Positions 34,439 to 43,202 are shown, numbered from the stretch's first letter. The stretch is DNA of 52,247 nucleotides from Candidatus Nitrosopumilus sp. (GCF_028278985.1 NZ_JANQTA010000030.1:1-52247); one strand, 5' to 3'. Notes: generated by a model not told the origin, from the letters alone. Program-made: numbers and translations.

Positions 34439-35140
34439 TTACACTCCTTTTATTCTGTGATTACAAAAAAAGAAGATCTTTGATGACCACACAACTGAGA
34501 GTTGATTAGGGAATAACTTTTCATCAGGATGTTGGAAAGCCAATCCTTGTTCTTCATCGAAAAACCATTTTTCTGAATCCAATATTTCATCTTCCCAACT
34601 CACTCCAGCATAATGTTTGAAAGTAAGTATGGTGTAAGCAATGTGATGCAAAATGGATAAACCTGCTAAAGCATTAATGGTATTAGATAACGTACCATAA
34701 TCAATCCCTTCAATTATGTCATGTTTGATTTTATTATATGCAAACCACCATTCTATATTATCGGAGTTTTTTAAGAAAGGTTGAAGGAGAATGTTAACAC
34801 TACCAGGGTTTGCCATACCCACATGTTGTATTGTCAATAGTTTTTTTCTGTCAAGTCGATTCAAATAATCATATGAGCTACGTCCATTATTTTCTGGTAC
34901 CAAGTCTAGTTCGCTTAGTAACAGTTTAGATATTTTTTCAATCTGAGGACAAATACTGAGAATAAGATTGACCAATCTAGGTGAATGTATTTCATTCCAA
35001 CCCTTTGCAGGATCATTTTGGGTATACGGTATTATTTCATTGAATTCAATAAATTGACGTTCAGTTGACAGATACAACTGCTTCATTTTCAATAAATTCT
35101 TTTCAAATTCACTTACAGTCTTATTCACAGCAGTATTCAT
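34439..35140 (-). CDS. Hypothetical helical protein, HEPN-like motif
   Basis: A 233-residue, mostly helical soluble protein. The segment EWWFAYNKIKHDII matches a YNKxKH motif seen in several HEPN-like domain families found in defence and toxin settings. Without an aligned fold this is only a hint. An earlier helix (LVNLILSICPQIEKISKLLLSEL) fits the first helix of such domains. Neighbours are other unknown accessory genes. Confidence 0.6.
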   Translation of the reverse strand: MNTAVNKTVSEFEKNLLKMKQLYLSTERQFIEFNEIIPYTQNDPAKGWNEIHSPRLVNLILSICPQIEKISKLLLSELDLVPENNGRSSYDYLNRLDRKKLLTIQHVGMANPGSVNILLQPFLKNSDNIEWWFAYNKIKHDIIEGIDYGTLSNTINALAGLSILHHIAYTILTFKHYAGVSWEDEILDSEKWFFDEEQGLAFQHPDEKLFPNQLSVVWSSKIFFFCNHRIKGV

Positions 35141-35218
35141 CTCAACATCTTAAAAAATCCAGATCTTAATCTTGAAAGAATTTTCCACAAACTTACGTCT
35201 AGTCTTTACCAACTTTTT

Positions 35219-35539
35219 TTATGATTCACATCCAATTCCATCTCCATCTCTGTCAAATCCATGAGGATCAGAGCCAGATACTCTGAAATTAGAATGTGGA
35301 ATTTCTCCACAATCCAGATCTGGAGGATATGGCGGAATGCAAACAGAGTACGAAGGATCACAGGAGGGTCTTGCTGGTTGAGATGATTGTTGAAATGATT
35401 GAGATAACTCGTGTGGAGCAGATGATTTTGGTATGTCTGCTGTATCACTACTTTGGTTTGGAGAAACAAGATTTCCAGCAATTACTATTCCTGCCATTAC
35501 AACCACTATTACAATTGCAACAATAAATCCAGCTTTCAT
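35219..35539 (-). CDS. Excalibur-domain secreted protein
   Basis: A 106-residue protein with an N-terminal membrane anchor or signal (GFIVAIVIVVVMAGIVIAG), a Ser/Gln/Pro-rich spacer, and a C-terminal Excalibur-type calcium-binding motif (DPHGFDRDGDGIGCE), which carries the D-x-D-x-D-G loop and two conserved Cys (CGEIPHSNF..GIGCE). Excalibur domains occur at bacterial surfaces and in nuclease-associated proteins. Its role here is unknown. Confidence 0.8.
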   Translation of the reverse strand: MKAGFIVAIVIVVVMAGIVIAGNLVSPNQSSDTADIPKSSAPHELSQSFQQSSQPARPSCDPSYSVCIPPYPPDLDCGEIPHSNFRVSGSDPHGFDRDGDGIGCES

Positions 35540-35618
35540 ACATTATGAAAATATAATAAGATAATTAAAAATTAGCTTCATAGTCTTAGTCGGTTCTGGC
35601 AAGAATCGGGACATGAAA

Positions 35619-36074
35619 TTAGGCTTTGCTTTTAGAAGCAACATAAACAGTACCTGCAATCACAGCAACTGCAAGTACAACTCCTAGAATGGTAGTCCAA
35701 TGACTTGGTTTTACTGCCTTGACAATTTTTCTTTTAATGCAAGTAACAGGAGGAATTTTCTTTAGTTTGTAAGGAATTGAAAAATGGTTTAGAATTATCT
35801 CTGTTTCTTTATGTGCAGAATAACTGTGTTCTGGGTTTAAGTGTGCAAACATGTATTCAGGGGGATATTCCATTTCACTTTCTATTGTTCCGTCTTGTAA
35901 AACTTTGAAATGAACTTGTGTGAATTCATCTATTCTTTTTGTTCTACTAAAAATTTGTCCACGTGGTTCTTCGAGAATTTGTTTTTTGAATCCTGTTTGT
36001 TTCATTTTATCAATTGTTTCTGAATTTAATGAAAGTATTTGAAAACAATGACAGTGATGTGGATCTAATTGCAA
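35619..36074 (-). CDS. Hypothetical tail-anchored protein
   Basis: About 151 residues, with a soluble part (TRKRIDEFTQVHFKVLQDGTIESEMEYPPEYMFAHL type sequence) and a single C-terminal membrane helix (TTILGVVLAVAVIAGTVYVA) ending KSKA. The long form starts at a TTG (36074) and includes HHCHC; an ATG at 36005 (MKQTGFKKQ) may be the true start. It lies 11 nt after the TGT-like gene, so it is likely in that operon. Confidence 0.6.
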   Translation of the reverse strand: MQLDPHHCHCFQILSLNSETIDKMKQTGFKKQILEEPRGQIFSRTKRIDEFTQVHFKVLQDGTIESEMEYPPEYMFAHLNPEHSYSAHKETEIILNHFSIPYKLKKIPPVTCIKRKIVKAVKPSHWTTILGVVLAVAVIAGTVYVASKSKA

Positions 36075-36085
36075 TTTTATGTACC

Positions 36086-37411
36086 TTAACTTATGTATGG
36101 CAACATACGTTTGAAATTAGAAAGTTCAGACAAGGATAATTTTTCAATTGCCAACTCTATTTTTTGATCAAGAACAAATTTGTTAACATCTTCCAACATT
36201 CTACTTACTACAAGCATGTAATGCATTCTACGTAATACATTCCATTCATCTTTAGAAGGAATTGAAGTAATGCCACGACATATTTCGCAACTACATTTCA
36301 ATCCACCGTTAGCGAACATTATTTTTACATCACGCCATGGTAATACGACTAAATGTTTAGGACTAAAAAATCCCCCATACCCTTCACTATCTGGTGAAAA
36401 TCCACCACCGTCTTTATCCAATGCTCTTAAACTTGTAGAAACAAAATCAAAGCCTCCTGTGATGGCAGGATACATTTGATATCCTGCTTCAAGTAACATG
36501 AAAACTTTTTCCTCATCATTTTGTTTTACTACATTAACTGCTTCCAATATTTTCTTGAACATTCGCCTCTGGTAGACATAGGTAACTTTGTCTAATTCTA
36601 AATTTTTAATTTTTAACACGATGAACTTGGAATCCACAGATTTCAAATAATCTATCAAAAGGTCGACTAGTGCCTCACTTTTTAGCCATTGAGGAGTAAG
36701 AACCACATATGTAGCACAATTTTCTCCTACCCATACTGCTTGTGCTATTTTATTGATTTGTTTTGTAACCTCTAATAGTTCTGGACTGTACACAGCAGGT
36801 ACTGGAGGCAATCCAATATCTGCACGCATGGAGTTTTGTAAGTCAAGAATTTTTGTAACTACATCAGATAATTTTCTCTTATCTTTTGCTAATCCTAACC
36901 AAAATTTCTCATATTCAATTTTTTCTTTTACATAACCTTCTGATTTTGTTAGTTCGCCTTTTTCCACTTTTGTTACAATGGCAAGTATTCGTTTTGCTAG
37001 TTTACGAACTTCTATTGGCGTGTCTTTGTTAGTAGAAAGAATTTTTCTGTATTGAGAGTACCATGTGTACTCCATACAAGGATCAATTAGAATCGGAGTT
37101 GTTTCAATAACATCTTTTTCAAAATCATAAGCAAGTTTTCCATCTAATGTTGTTTGATAGATGGATTGCAATAATGGCTTTAGTGTATTATGAAGTTCAA
37201 ACATTCTAAACGTCATCATCCTAGCATGAGTTGATTCAGAAGGATGTTGTTTTAAATTATCAAAATAAGGAATGAAGTCGTAATCATAACTTGTTATTAA
37301 TGGTGCTAATGTATGAAATGGTACTCTTTTGTTGCCAACTCTTAGAAAACCATTTCTAGTGCATCTATCCCATTTTGGCTCTTCAACATTTAGTGGTTTG
37401 TTACTGATCAC
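36086..37411 (-). CDS. TGT-superfamily-like protein (possible DpdA-type)
   Basis: The 441-residue protein is not an obvious family member, but its C-terminal part reads like tRNA-guanine transglycosylase: GGFDFVSTSLRAL (Asp322 at the place of the nucleophile), then CSCEIC (Cys373, 375, 378) and, 18 residues on, RRMHYMLVVSRMLEDV with His397, mirroring the TGT zinc site C-x-C-x2-C..H followed by H-N-hydrophobic helix. Upstream strands (KFIVLKI, KVFMLLEAG) fit a TIM barrel. DpdA proteins, TGT paralogues that put 7-deazaguanines into DNA, have this layout. The GTG start overlaps the winged-helix gene (GTGA). Similarity is by eye only. Confidence 0.45.
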   Translation of the reverse strand: MISNKPLNVEEPKWDRCTRNGFLRVGNKRVPFHTLAPLITSYDYDFIPYFDNLKQHPSESTHARMMTFRMFELHNTLKPLLQSIYQTTLDGKLAYDFEKDVIETTPILIDPCMEYTWYSQYRKILSTNKDTPIEVRKLAKRILAIVTKVEKGELTKSEGYVKEKIEYEKFWLGLAKDKRKLSDVVTKILDLQNSMRADIGLPPVPAVYSPELLEVTKQINKIAQAVWVGENCATYVVLTPQWLKSEALVDLLIDYLKSVDSKFIVLKIKNLELDKVTYVYQRRMFKKILEAVNVVKQNDEEKVFMLLEAGYQMYPAITGGFDFVSTSLRALDKDGGGFSPDSEGYGGFFSPKHLVVLPWRDVKIMFANGGLKCSCEICRGITSIPSKDEWNVLRRMHYMLVVSRMLEDVNKFVLDQKIELAIEKLSLSELSNFKRMLPYIS

Positions 37412-37920
37412 TTGTCTACCACTCTTGCTCCATATGCGTGTAACTCAGTAATAAAGGATTGTAGATCAACAAAGTTTATCGTTACAGCACCTTTTACAGT
37501 AGGATTGTTGTATTCATCTTCAATTTTTTGTTGAATACATATTGATTTTTCATCCCCATTATCTAATACAAAAAATGAGTATGTACTTTCGTTGTTTTTT
37601 GATTTCATTTCTTCTTTTTGTTTAATTGAACCTGTGCGTTTGTAAAATGCAATTTGCATTCGTCCTAGTTGCCTACTCTCTTTGAATACTTGCTGAGTAG
37701 ATACCAATGCATCTAGGTGTTTGGTAATTGTAGGTCTTGCAAGACCGGTTTTCTCGATGATTTCAGATAATGCGTAATCTTTTTTTTCATCTAATGTATT
37801 CAAAATCAAATTTTGAACATATCTGCCACGCTCTCTAGGGCGCAATCCTTTCAATTCCTCATTAGTAAGGAGGGATGTAGTTACGTTTTTTCGCATGTTT
37901 TTACCAACCATGTATAACAT
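37408..37920 (-). CDS. Winged-helix transcriptional regulator
   Basis: About 170 residues (a Met at residue 4 is an alternative start). The winged helix spans about residues 30-95: GRYVQNLILNTLDEKKDYALSEIIEKTGLARPTITKHLDALVSTQQV, with the recognition helix ARPTITKHLDAL and a wing before FYKRTG. The C-terminal half is a small alpha/beta domain (ESTYSFFVLDNGDEKSICIQQ). It overlaps the TGT-like gene by 4 bp, so it probably controls that unit. GTATAACAT occurs at its start (37912) and again at 37975. Confidence 0.8.
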   Translation of the reverse strand: MLYMVGKNMRKNVTTSLLTNEELKGLRPRERGRYVQNLILNTLDEKKDYALSEIIEKTGLARPTITKHLDALVSTQQVFKESRQLGRMQIAFYKRTGSIKQKEEMKSKNNESTYSFFVLDNGDEKSICIQQKIEDEYNNPTVKGAVTINFVDLQSFITELHAYGARVVDK

Positions 37921-38253
37921 ATATGTATTACTACCTTGTTAATAACCTTGTTTAACATAGTTGTTTTCATGCTAGTATAACATGGATTTTAAAATGGTAG
38001 TAAATCATACATGTTTTCAGGCACGAATTAACAGTTTGGTAGTTTTTGTAATTGCATTGGACTACTTTCCTTTGGTTATCAAAAGAAATTGCAAACCGAA
38101 AAGAAGGATATGATGCAAGTGGGTTGTACCATTGAATTACTTTAGAGATTCGAACCAAAGCAAAAATTCTCCATAAGGGATGTGCTATAGTTGATCAAAG
38201 GAAATCATGCTTAGCGTTGGTTTTCCCTTTTATGTTGAATTTAGACTTGCAAA
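37921..38253. other. Non-coding interval of 333 bp
   Basis: No gene is evident. It holds a second GTATAACAT word (37975-37983), an AACATG..CATGTT inverted repeat directly before TTTCAGGCACGAATT (near 38014; similar to the AGGCAC word in the 245-bp units), and an AATTCTCCATAAGG box at 38166-38178 that recurs at 50485 and 50587. The promoter of the winged-helix gene lies at its left end. Confidence 0.5.
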
Positions 38254-40038
38254 TCAATGCTTAATTTGGATTCGCTTTTTTTCTTTTGTTTCAGTTTCTA
38301 TAACAATTATTTTTCCCGTTATCCATGGGTGTACCATGCAAAAATATTCGACAACACCTGCTTTGTCAAAAACATGTTCAAACTTTTCATTTGGCATAAA
38401 CAATGAACTATCAAAATCTCCATCAGGACCTCCGTCAGGAGTTCCACTTGTAATTGTATGTGCTGCATTGTCATCATTTATCCATTTTACAATGGTTCCT
38501 TTTTCAATGGTTATGATTTCTGGCTCCAAGTATTTTCCATCATGAGGAACAGATGATTTGGGCAAAATTTTCACTGTTTTCTGCGGCTGTTCAAAATTTA
38601 CTTTTGCAGTGGCAATGATATCTAAATTAGATTTTTTGATATTTGCTGGAACACTCCAGTCAACATATTTTGCAAAAATGCTATCTCCTGTAGAAATCTG
38701 AAGGCGATTGTTTCCAGAGATTTTTTTATCTAAAAGAACGACTCCTTCAAAAATACCTGTAGCCTCACTTGTTTCAGACAATTCCACCTCTATTCCTTCT
38801 AAATCTGTATCAGACCAAACTCTAATTTTTACAACATCTATTTTTTCAGGATCCAAGTTCATATCCGGATCAATTACTCTTATTTTTGCAGAAGATGGGG
38901 ATGAATAGTATTCATTATCCCATTCAATTTCACCTATATTGTATCGAATCATTGCAGAACCGGTGTATTTTTCATATTCAGTAATCATTTCTACATTTAA
39001 GATGTCATCTTTATCACATGCTAATTTACCATTTATTGGACCATTTCCTTTCGTAATCCCAATTTTTTTAGGAATTTTTTTGGCATTTTTTGGAAAATTG
39101 TTTTTTAAACTAGTAAGCGTGATGTCACCTGTAAAAATTCCTGAGTCTTTTCCTGTTTCTATCAATTTATAATTCAAAAGCTTTCCTTTTTTTGTAGATA
39201 TGTTTACTTTGCAATCAGGCTTATTTCCAATTACATCAGCTTTATGAGAATCAAAATTAAAATCTGGAGCAACTATTGTAAGACACACTTTATCTGTAGG
39301 AACATACACTCTTTGATCTAATTCAATTGCTGCACCAAAATTAGATGAGAAAATTGAAAGTTTTTCATTTCCACTACTAGATTTGAATTCAATTAAAATT
39401 TCCTCTCCAATAGAAACCGGCAGTTGGCCATTAAATGGACCTGTTCCTTTTGCCTTGTTTTTTACTCTTTTACCTTTTTTCTGTGTGTATAATGGAGTAA
39501 GTTCTAAAACTCCTTGAAATATTCCTGTAGAATCACCTGTTTCACGTAATTTGTAACCCTTGATTATTCCATGACTAGAAGAAAGTGTTAAGAAATGTTC
39601 TGGTTTGTTTCCAATAATCTCAGCTTTCTGATTGTCCTTATCTAAATCAGGAGCAATCACTGTCACAATTACATCCGAACCATTGATGTAAACTGATTTG
39701 TCTGTTTGAATAACCGGTCTACGTTTTGCAATGATTGTAGAGTCAGATGCTTCAAAATTACCATATTTTGCAATTACAGTATAACTATGCCCTAATTTCC
39801 AAACATTTCCTTTCATCCTAACATCGGTTTGGAATAAGTAATCAGGAGGACGCTCTAAATTATGTGTCTTATACGGATTAATGGTTCTAGAAATAATTGA
39901 TTTTTTATTATTATCAATTATATCCATATGGATTGACTCATTTGGAATCAAATCAAATATTCTAAAACGAATATGCATGATGCTATCTAATGGATATACT
40001 GTTCGGTCAAATGACACTGTAATTGGGTTTCCTTTCAA
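38254..40038 (-). CDS. Multi-domain beta-sandwich protein with C-terminal cupredoxin domain
   Basis: A 594-residue protein with three to four repeats of an Ig-like module (VYINGSDVIVTVIAPDLDKDNQKAEI, VYVPTDKVCLTIVAPDFNFDSHKADV, SSAKIRVIDPDMNLDPEKIDV, each followed by ETG.STGIF.G) and a blue-copper domain at the end (AAHTITSG, YFCMVHPWITG). The copper ligands His, Cys, His are present but the axial Met is Ile. Such modules normally occur in secreted thaumarchaeal proteins, yet no signal peptide is seen after the TTG start (TTGA overlap with the cyclase). The true start or export route is uncertain. Confidence 0.8.
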   Translation of the reverse strand: MKGNPITVSFDRTVYPLDSIMHIRFRIFDLIPNESIHMDIIDNNKKSIISRTINPYKTHNLERPPDYLFQTDVRMKGNVWKLGHSYTVIAKYGNFEASDSTIIAKRRPVIQTDKSVYINGSDVIVTVIAPDLDKDNQKAEIIGNKPEHFLTLSSSHGIIKGYKLRETGDSTGIFQGVLELTPLYTQKKGKRVKNKAKGTGPFNGQLPVSIGEEILIEFKSSSGNEKLSIFSSNFGAAIELDQRVYVPTDKVCLTIVAPDFNFDSHKADVIGNKPDCKVNISTKKGKLLNYKLIETGKDSGIFTGDITLTSLKNNFPKNAKKIPKKIGITKGNGPINGKLACDKDDILNVEMITEYEKYTGSAMIRYNIGEIEWDNEYYSSPSSAKIRVIDPDMNLDPEKIDVVKIRVWSDTDLEGIEVELSETSEATGIFEGVVLLDKKISGNNRLQISTGDSIFAKYVDWSVPANIKKSNLDIIATAKVNFEQPQKTVKILPKSSVPHDGKYLEPEIITIEKGTIVKWINDDNAAHTITSGTPDGGPDGDFDSSLFMPNEKFEHVFDKAGVVEYFCMVHPWITGKIIVIETETKEKKRIQIKH

Positions 40039-40757
40039 TTCTTTTTCCTCTTCCTTTTTGAAGATAGTGATAATTTAGTTTGTTTGTTTTGTTTCAATAA
40101 CTCTAATAATTTTTTTGGATTTATTTCATCTTTCTTTAATCCTTCAAAAATAACACGGCCAGATTCTTCTTGAATTGGTTTCTCTGTGAATTTTGAGTTG
40201 TCATTATTTCCAAAACACTCCCCATAAGCAGAATAGACTGGTATGATTTCTTCATGTTTAATTTCGATATTTCCAATATAGTGAATGTTCTGTTTGTATT
40301 CATCAGATATTTCTATGAGTTCTTGTGCTGTATTAGCACTAAGTAAAATATGAGATGCGTCTCCGGCACTCATAATTCTTTGAGCATGAATAAGACCTCG
40401 CCCCCAATAATTTCCCTGTCCCTTAACTCCTCTGGTTTTTGAAATTAACCCTGAGTTAATTCCTATTCGGACCAAAATTTTTTCTTTTTTGGGTTTATTT
40501 TTATTAAAACGATTTAATTTTTTATGGAGATCAATTGACAACTCTAACGGTAAACGTGGATTTTCAGTAAAACAAATTGCAACCCCATCTCCTGTATGTG
40601 ATGTAATTGTAGAATTTTTTAGAATTTTACTATTTGTGATATACCTAAACATAGTTTCTAATTTTTTACTTTGTGTCTCAGTAGATCCTAAACTTCTATC
40701 GGACAATGAAACCATGTCTACAAAAAATACATGTACAAAAAGCTCTGTATTTTTCAA
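40035..40757 (-). CDS. Class III nucleotidyl cyclase domain protein
   Basis: A 240-residue soluble protein whose first 170 residues match a class III cyclase domain: metal ligands Asp14 (FFVDMVSLSD) and Asp57 (HTGDGVAICF), the strand VRIGINSG, and NYWGRGLIHAQRIMSAG with the transition-state Arg127; the usual Asn before it is His124. The purine-selecting Lys is not evident, so the product nucleotide cannot be named. No receiver, HAMP or membrane part is present. The C-terminus is a Lys/Arg-rich tail. TTG start overlapping the Mrr-like gene; expression in a nuclease operon suggests Pycsar-like signalling. Confidence 0.8.
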   Translation of the reverse strand: MKNTELFVHVFFVDMVSLSDRSLGSTETQSKKLETMFRYITNSKILKNSTITSHTGDGVAICFTENPRLPLELSIDLHKKLNRFNKNKPKKEKILVRIGINSGLISKTRGVKGQGNYWGRGLIHAQRIMSAGDASHILLSANTAQELIEISDEYKQNIHYIGNIEIKHEEIIPVYSAYGECFGNNDNSKFTEKPIQEESGRVIFEGLKKDEINPKKLLELLKQNKQTKLSLSSKRKRKKN

Positions 40758-41230
40758 ATATTATTATCTCCATTAAAATTCTCTATAAGTTTGATGACAT
40801 CTTTTCTATTCCATAGAACAATTCCTATTTTTGTAGCCAATTCTCGTGCCCCATTTGTGTAAAATGAATTTGTAATTACTATACCAACGTCTGCGTCATA
40901 ATATGCTACTGCACCATGTGCTTCTTGTACTGCACCATTTGACACTTTTCTGTCAATAGAATATCGTTTTGCTTGAAAAACATATTTGGTACCATCTTTT
41001 GTTGCAAGCACATCCCCACCTTGATCACCGCTTTTTCCAGTTACTACTACATCTGAAAATCCATCGCTTTTTAGCAACTCAGCTACAAACTCTTGAAATG
41101 CATTCCCATCTAATCTGTCAGCTTGAAACATGTTCAATTTCTGAATATTTGTTCTTGTTGGATCATTTCTATTTTTAATTTGAGGTTTTGTGATATTTGT
41201 CTTTTCAATTTCTGCATGAATTAACTCCAT
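40754..41230 (-). CDS. Mrr-like restriction endonuclease
   Basis: A 158-residue PD-(D/E)xK nuclease of the Mrr_cat type: an N-terminal helix GNAFQEFVAELLKSDGF, the catalytic core SGDQGGDVLATKDGTKYVFQAKRY with Asp73 and Gln86-x-Lys88, and the later DVGIVITNSFYTNGARELA. Mrr-like enzymes cut modified or foreign DNA. There is no N-terminal winged helix as in classic Mrr, so targeting may come from its operon partners. ATG shares a base with the upstream stop (TAATG). Confidence 0.9.
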   Translation of the reverse strand: MELIHAEIEKTNITKPQIKNRNDPTRTNIQKLNMFQADRLDGNAFQEFVAELLKSDGFSDVVVTGKSGDQGGDVLATKDGTKYVFQAKRYSIDRKVSNGAVQEAHGAVAYYDADVGIVITNSFYTNGARELATKIGIVLWNRKDVIKLIENFNGDNNI

Positions 41231-41442
41231 TAATTTTCTCTTTGGTAATTTTTTTTAATCATCTGATCTTGTACAATTACAATGGCAAAACTTTCTCTAT
41301 ATTCTTCATCATCATATGAAAAATTTTGCATGAAATGTTGAATTACATTAGATAAAGTTCGTGTAGATTCAAAATCAGTCCAAAAATTATTTTCGAGATC
41401 TAGTGCTATTGGAGAATAAGCATCCCCACCAAGATATGCCAA
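41230..41442 (-). CDS. Hypothetical small protein of the SNF2-Mrr operon (70 aa)
   Basis: A 70-residue acidic protein from a TTG directly after the TAG of the Cys-array gene, with a GGAGAT ribosome-binding-like motif. It ends in a stop overlapping the Mrr ATG. The sequence (SPIALDLENNFWTDFESTRTLSNVIQHF) matches nothing I know. Its fixed place in the operon makes it a likely accessory subunit. Confidence 0.6.
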   Translation of the reverse strand: MAYLGGDAYSPIALDLENNFWTDFESTRTLSNVIQHFMQNFSYDDEEYRESFAIVIVQDQMIKKNYQREN

Positions 41443-43200
41443 CTATCTCCATCCTCCTTTTTTATGAACTAGAACCTGTTTTTTGATTTTATCAAACACA
41501 ATTATTTTACTTCCAAATAATTTTTTGACTTTAAACACAGAGAATTTACTGTTTGATGCGCACTCCCATTTCTTTATTTTTTGGAGTTCTTTATAGGATT
41601 GAATAATCTCTTGAACCTCTTGGTGTTCTTTTTCTACTGGTTGCAATTTTCTACATGTGTTGCAAAGTTTTCCACCAACACAACTGCTGTTGTAAGATTG
41701 TTCACATAGATTACATTTTCTGGAATCTTTCAAACAATGATTTTCCCCACAAATTCCACAGATAGTAATATCAGTTGAGCAAAAACGAGATTTACATTCG
41801 ACACATTCAATAGAGTCTGATTGGCATAGACGTTTTTTACATATTTTACAGGCATAAAGAGACTTTTCACAGAATCTTTGGAAACAAATCTGACAGCTAT
41901 CAGAGCAAAAATAACATGTTTTCTCAGAACAATGGGTACACGTAATAAGATGATTCTTGCATGTCAATTCGGTACAAAAATTACATCTTGAGGTACAATC
42001 AGAACAAAGTCCCTCTTGGCACACATAGCATGGATTAAGTTCATCAGCACATGATGCACAAACATCCTTCCCACATTTTACGCAATGAGTTGTACAAAAG
42101 TCACAACTTAGATGAGAATTAACGCAGAGATGAGTCATTTCCATTTGGTTATTACAGACTTCACAAGTCATAATGAAATTTTTTGAAGGATCAACATATT
42201 TTGTATAAATTTGCTTATCTGAAACATTATTTTTAAATTCTAAATTACAATCTGTTACGCTATACGAATACACTTTAGCTGCTACAAGTGCAAAATCCAC
42301 TATTGGGCGGTATCTCTTCTCTATTTGTTCTATCTGAACTGCTTTATCTTTAGTTAATCTTTGAACTAGTTTTCCTAGTTTCTCTTGTTCTTTTACAATT
42401 CTTTCCTCTTGTTTACTTTTTTGTTCTGCGTATTTTACCTGAGTTTCATACGACCGTGCATTCAAAATTTTTCTATCATATTCATGTAATTTATTCCTCT
42501 GTAAACTAACATCTTGATTGTATTCTTTCATTCGTCTTTCATGTGCTTGGAGAACCGAATTGATGTCTCTTGTTTTGTTGTTTTCAGTTAAATCTGCATA
42601 TTTTAGTGCCAGATACTGAATTTCATCATCTAGAAATTCTGTTGCTTTGCTATATGCATAGTCAATTCTAGAATCGTTTTGCTCATATTTTATTTCTCCT
42701 AACGATTCATCAACCATTATTTCCGACGGAAATTCAAGGATCTCAAGTGTCTCTAAATCAACATCGACCCACCTTAGCATAGCAACTCGTTTGATACTCT
42801 TCACGTTAATATTGAAAAAATACCTAACTGCCATTTTGATTTCTTCTTTAGAATCAATACAAGCAATTTCACAATTATGAGTAGGTATTGTGCCTACTTC
42901 TTCTTGTGGATTTTGTACCCGTTTTTGGAGATGTACACCGACCACGGGAGCCTGTTTTCGAATCTGGCTGAGAATAATATCTAAAAAATTACTTCCAGGC
43001 ACAACAAGTTCACATGAATGGGTTTCGGCAATTTCATGATCAAATGTAACTCTCTTGGAGATCGTTCCAAAAATGGATTCAAATTCCTTAGGTATTGTAA
43101 TAGAATACAATCCATGAGATTCTTCTACTTCAGCTCCAATCTTCTGCAGATAATCTAGAGAAAGTTCTTTTGAAAGTTCTAAAATTTCTTTATCGTTCAT
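41443..43200 (-). CDS. Protein with coiled coil and tandem Cys-knuckle array
   Basis: 585 residues in three parts. Residues 1-190 form an alpha/beta domain without known family. Residues about 200-300 form a coiled coil (ALKYADLTENN through KAVQIEQIEKR). Residues 346-516 hold about 37 Cys, arranged in roughly nine or ten CxxC-x4-C modules (CVKCGKDVC, CYVCQEGLC, CTHCSEKTC, CKICKKRLC, CGICGENHC), each likely one zinc knuckle. The short C-terminal tail is basic. The array resembles B-box/treble-clef stacks and may bind DNA or the SNF2 protein encoded 2 bp upstream. The family is unknown to me. Confidence 0.75.
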   Translation of the reverse strand: MNDKEILELSKELSLDYLQKIGAEVEESHGLYSITIPKEFESIFGTISKRVTFDHEIAETHSCELVVPGSNFLDIILSQIRKQAPVVGVHLQKRVQNPQEEVGTIPTHNCEIACIDSKEEIKMAVRYFFNINVKSIKRVAMLRWVDVDLETLEILEFPSEIMVDESLGEIKYEQNDSRIDYAYSKATEFLDDEIQYLALKYADLTENNKTRDINSVLQAHERRMKEYNQDVSLQRNKLHEYDRKILNARSYETQVKYAEQKSKQEERIVKEQEKLGKLVQRLTKDKAVQIEQIEKRYRPIVDFALVAAKVYSYSVTDCNLEFKNNVSDKQIYTKYVDPSKNFIMTCEVCNNQMEMTHLCVNSHLSCDFCTTHCVKCGKDVCASCADELNPCYVCQEGLCSDCTSRCNFCTELTCKNHLITCTHCSEKTCYFCSDSCQICFQRFCEKSLYACKICKKRLCQSDSIECVECKSRFCSTDITICGICGENHCLKDSRKCNLCEQSYNSSCVGGKLCNTCRKLQPVEKEHQEVQEIIQSYKELQKIKKWECASNSKFSVFKVKKLFGSKIIVFDKIKKQVLVHKKGGWR

Positions 43201-43202
43201 TT

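Noticed and set aside
35206-35481. Second minus-strand frame inside the Excalibur gene
   Set aside because: It is an alternate frame of the Excalibur coding sequence; the calcium-loop frame has the signal peptide and the motif.
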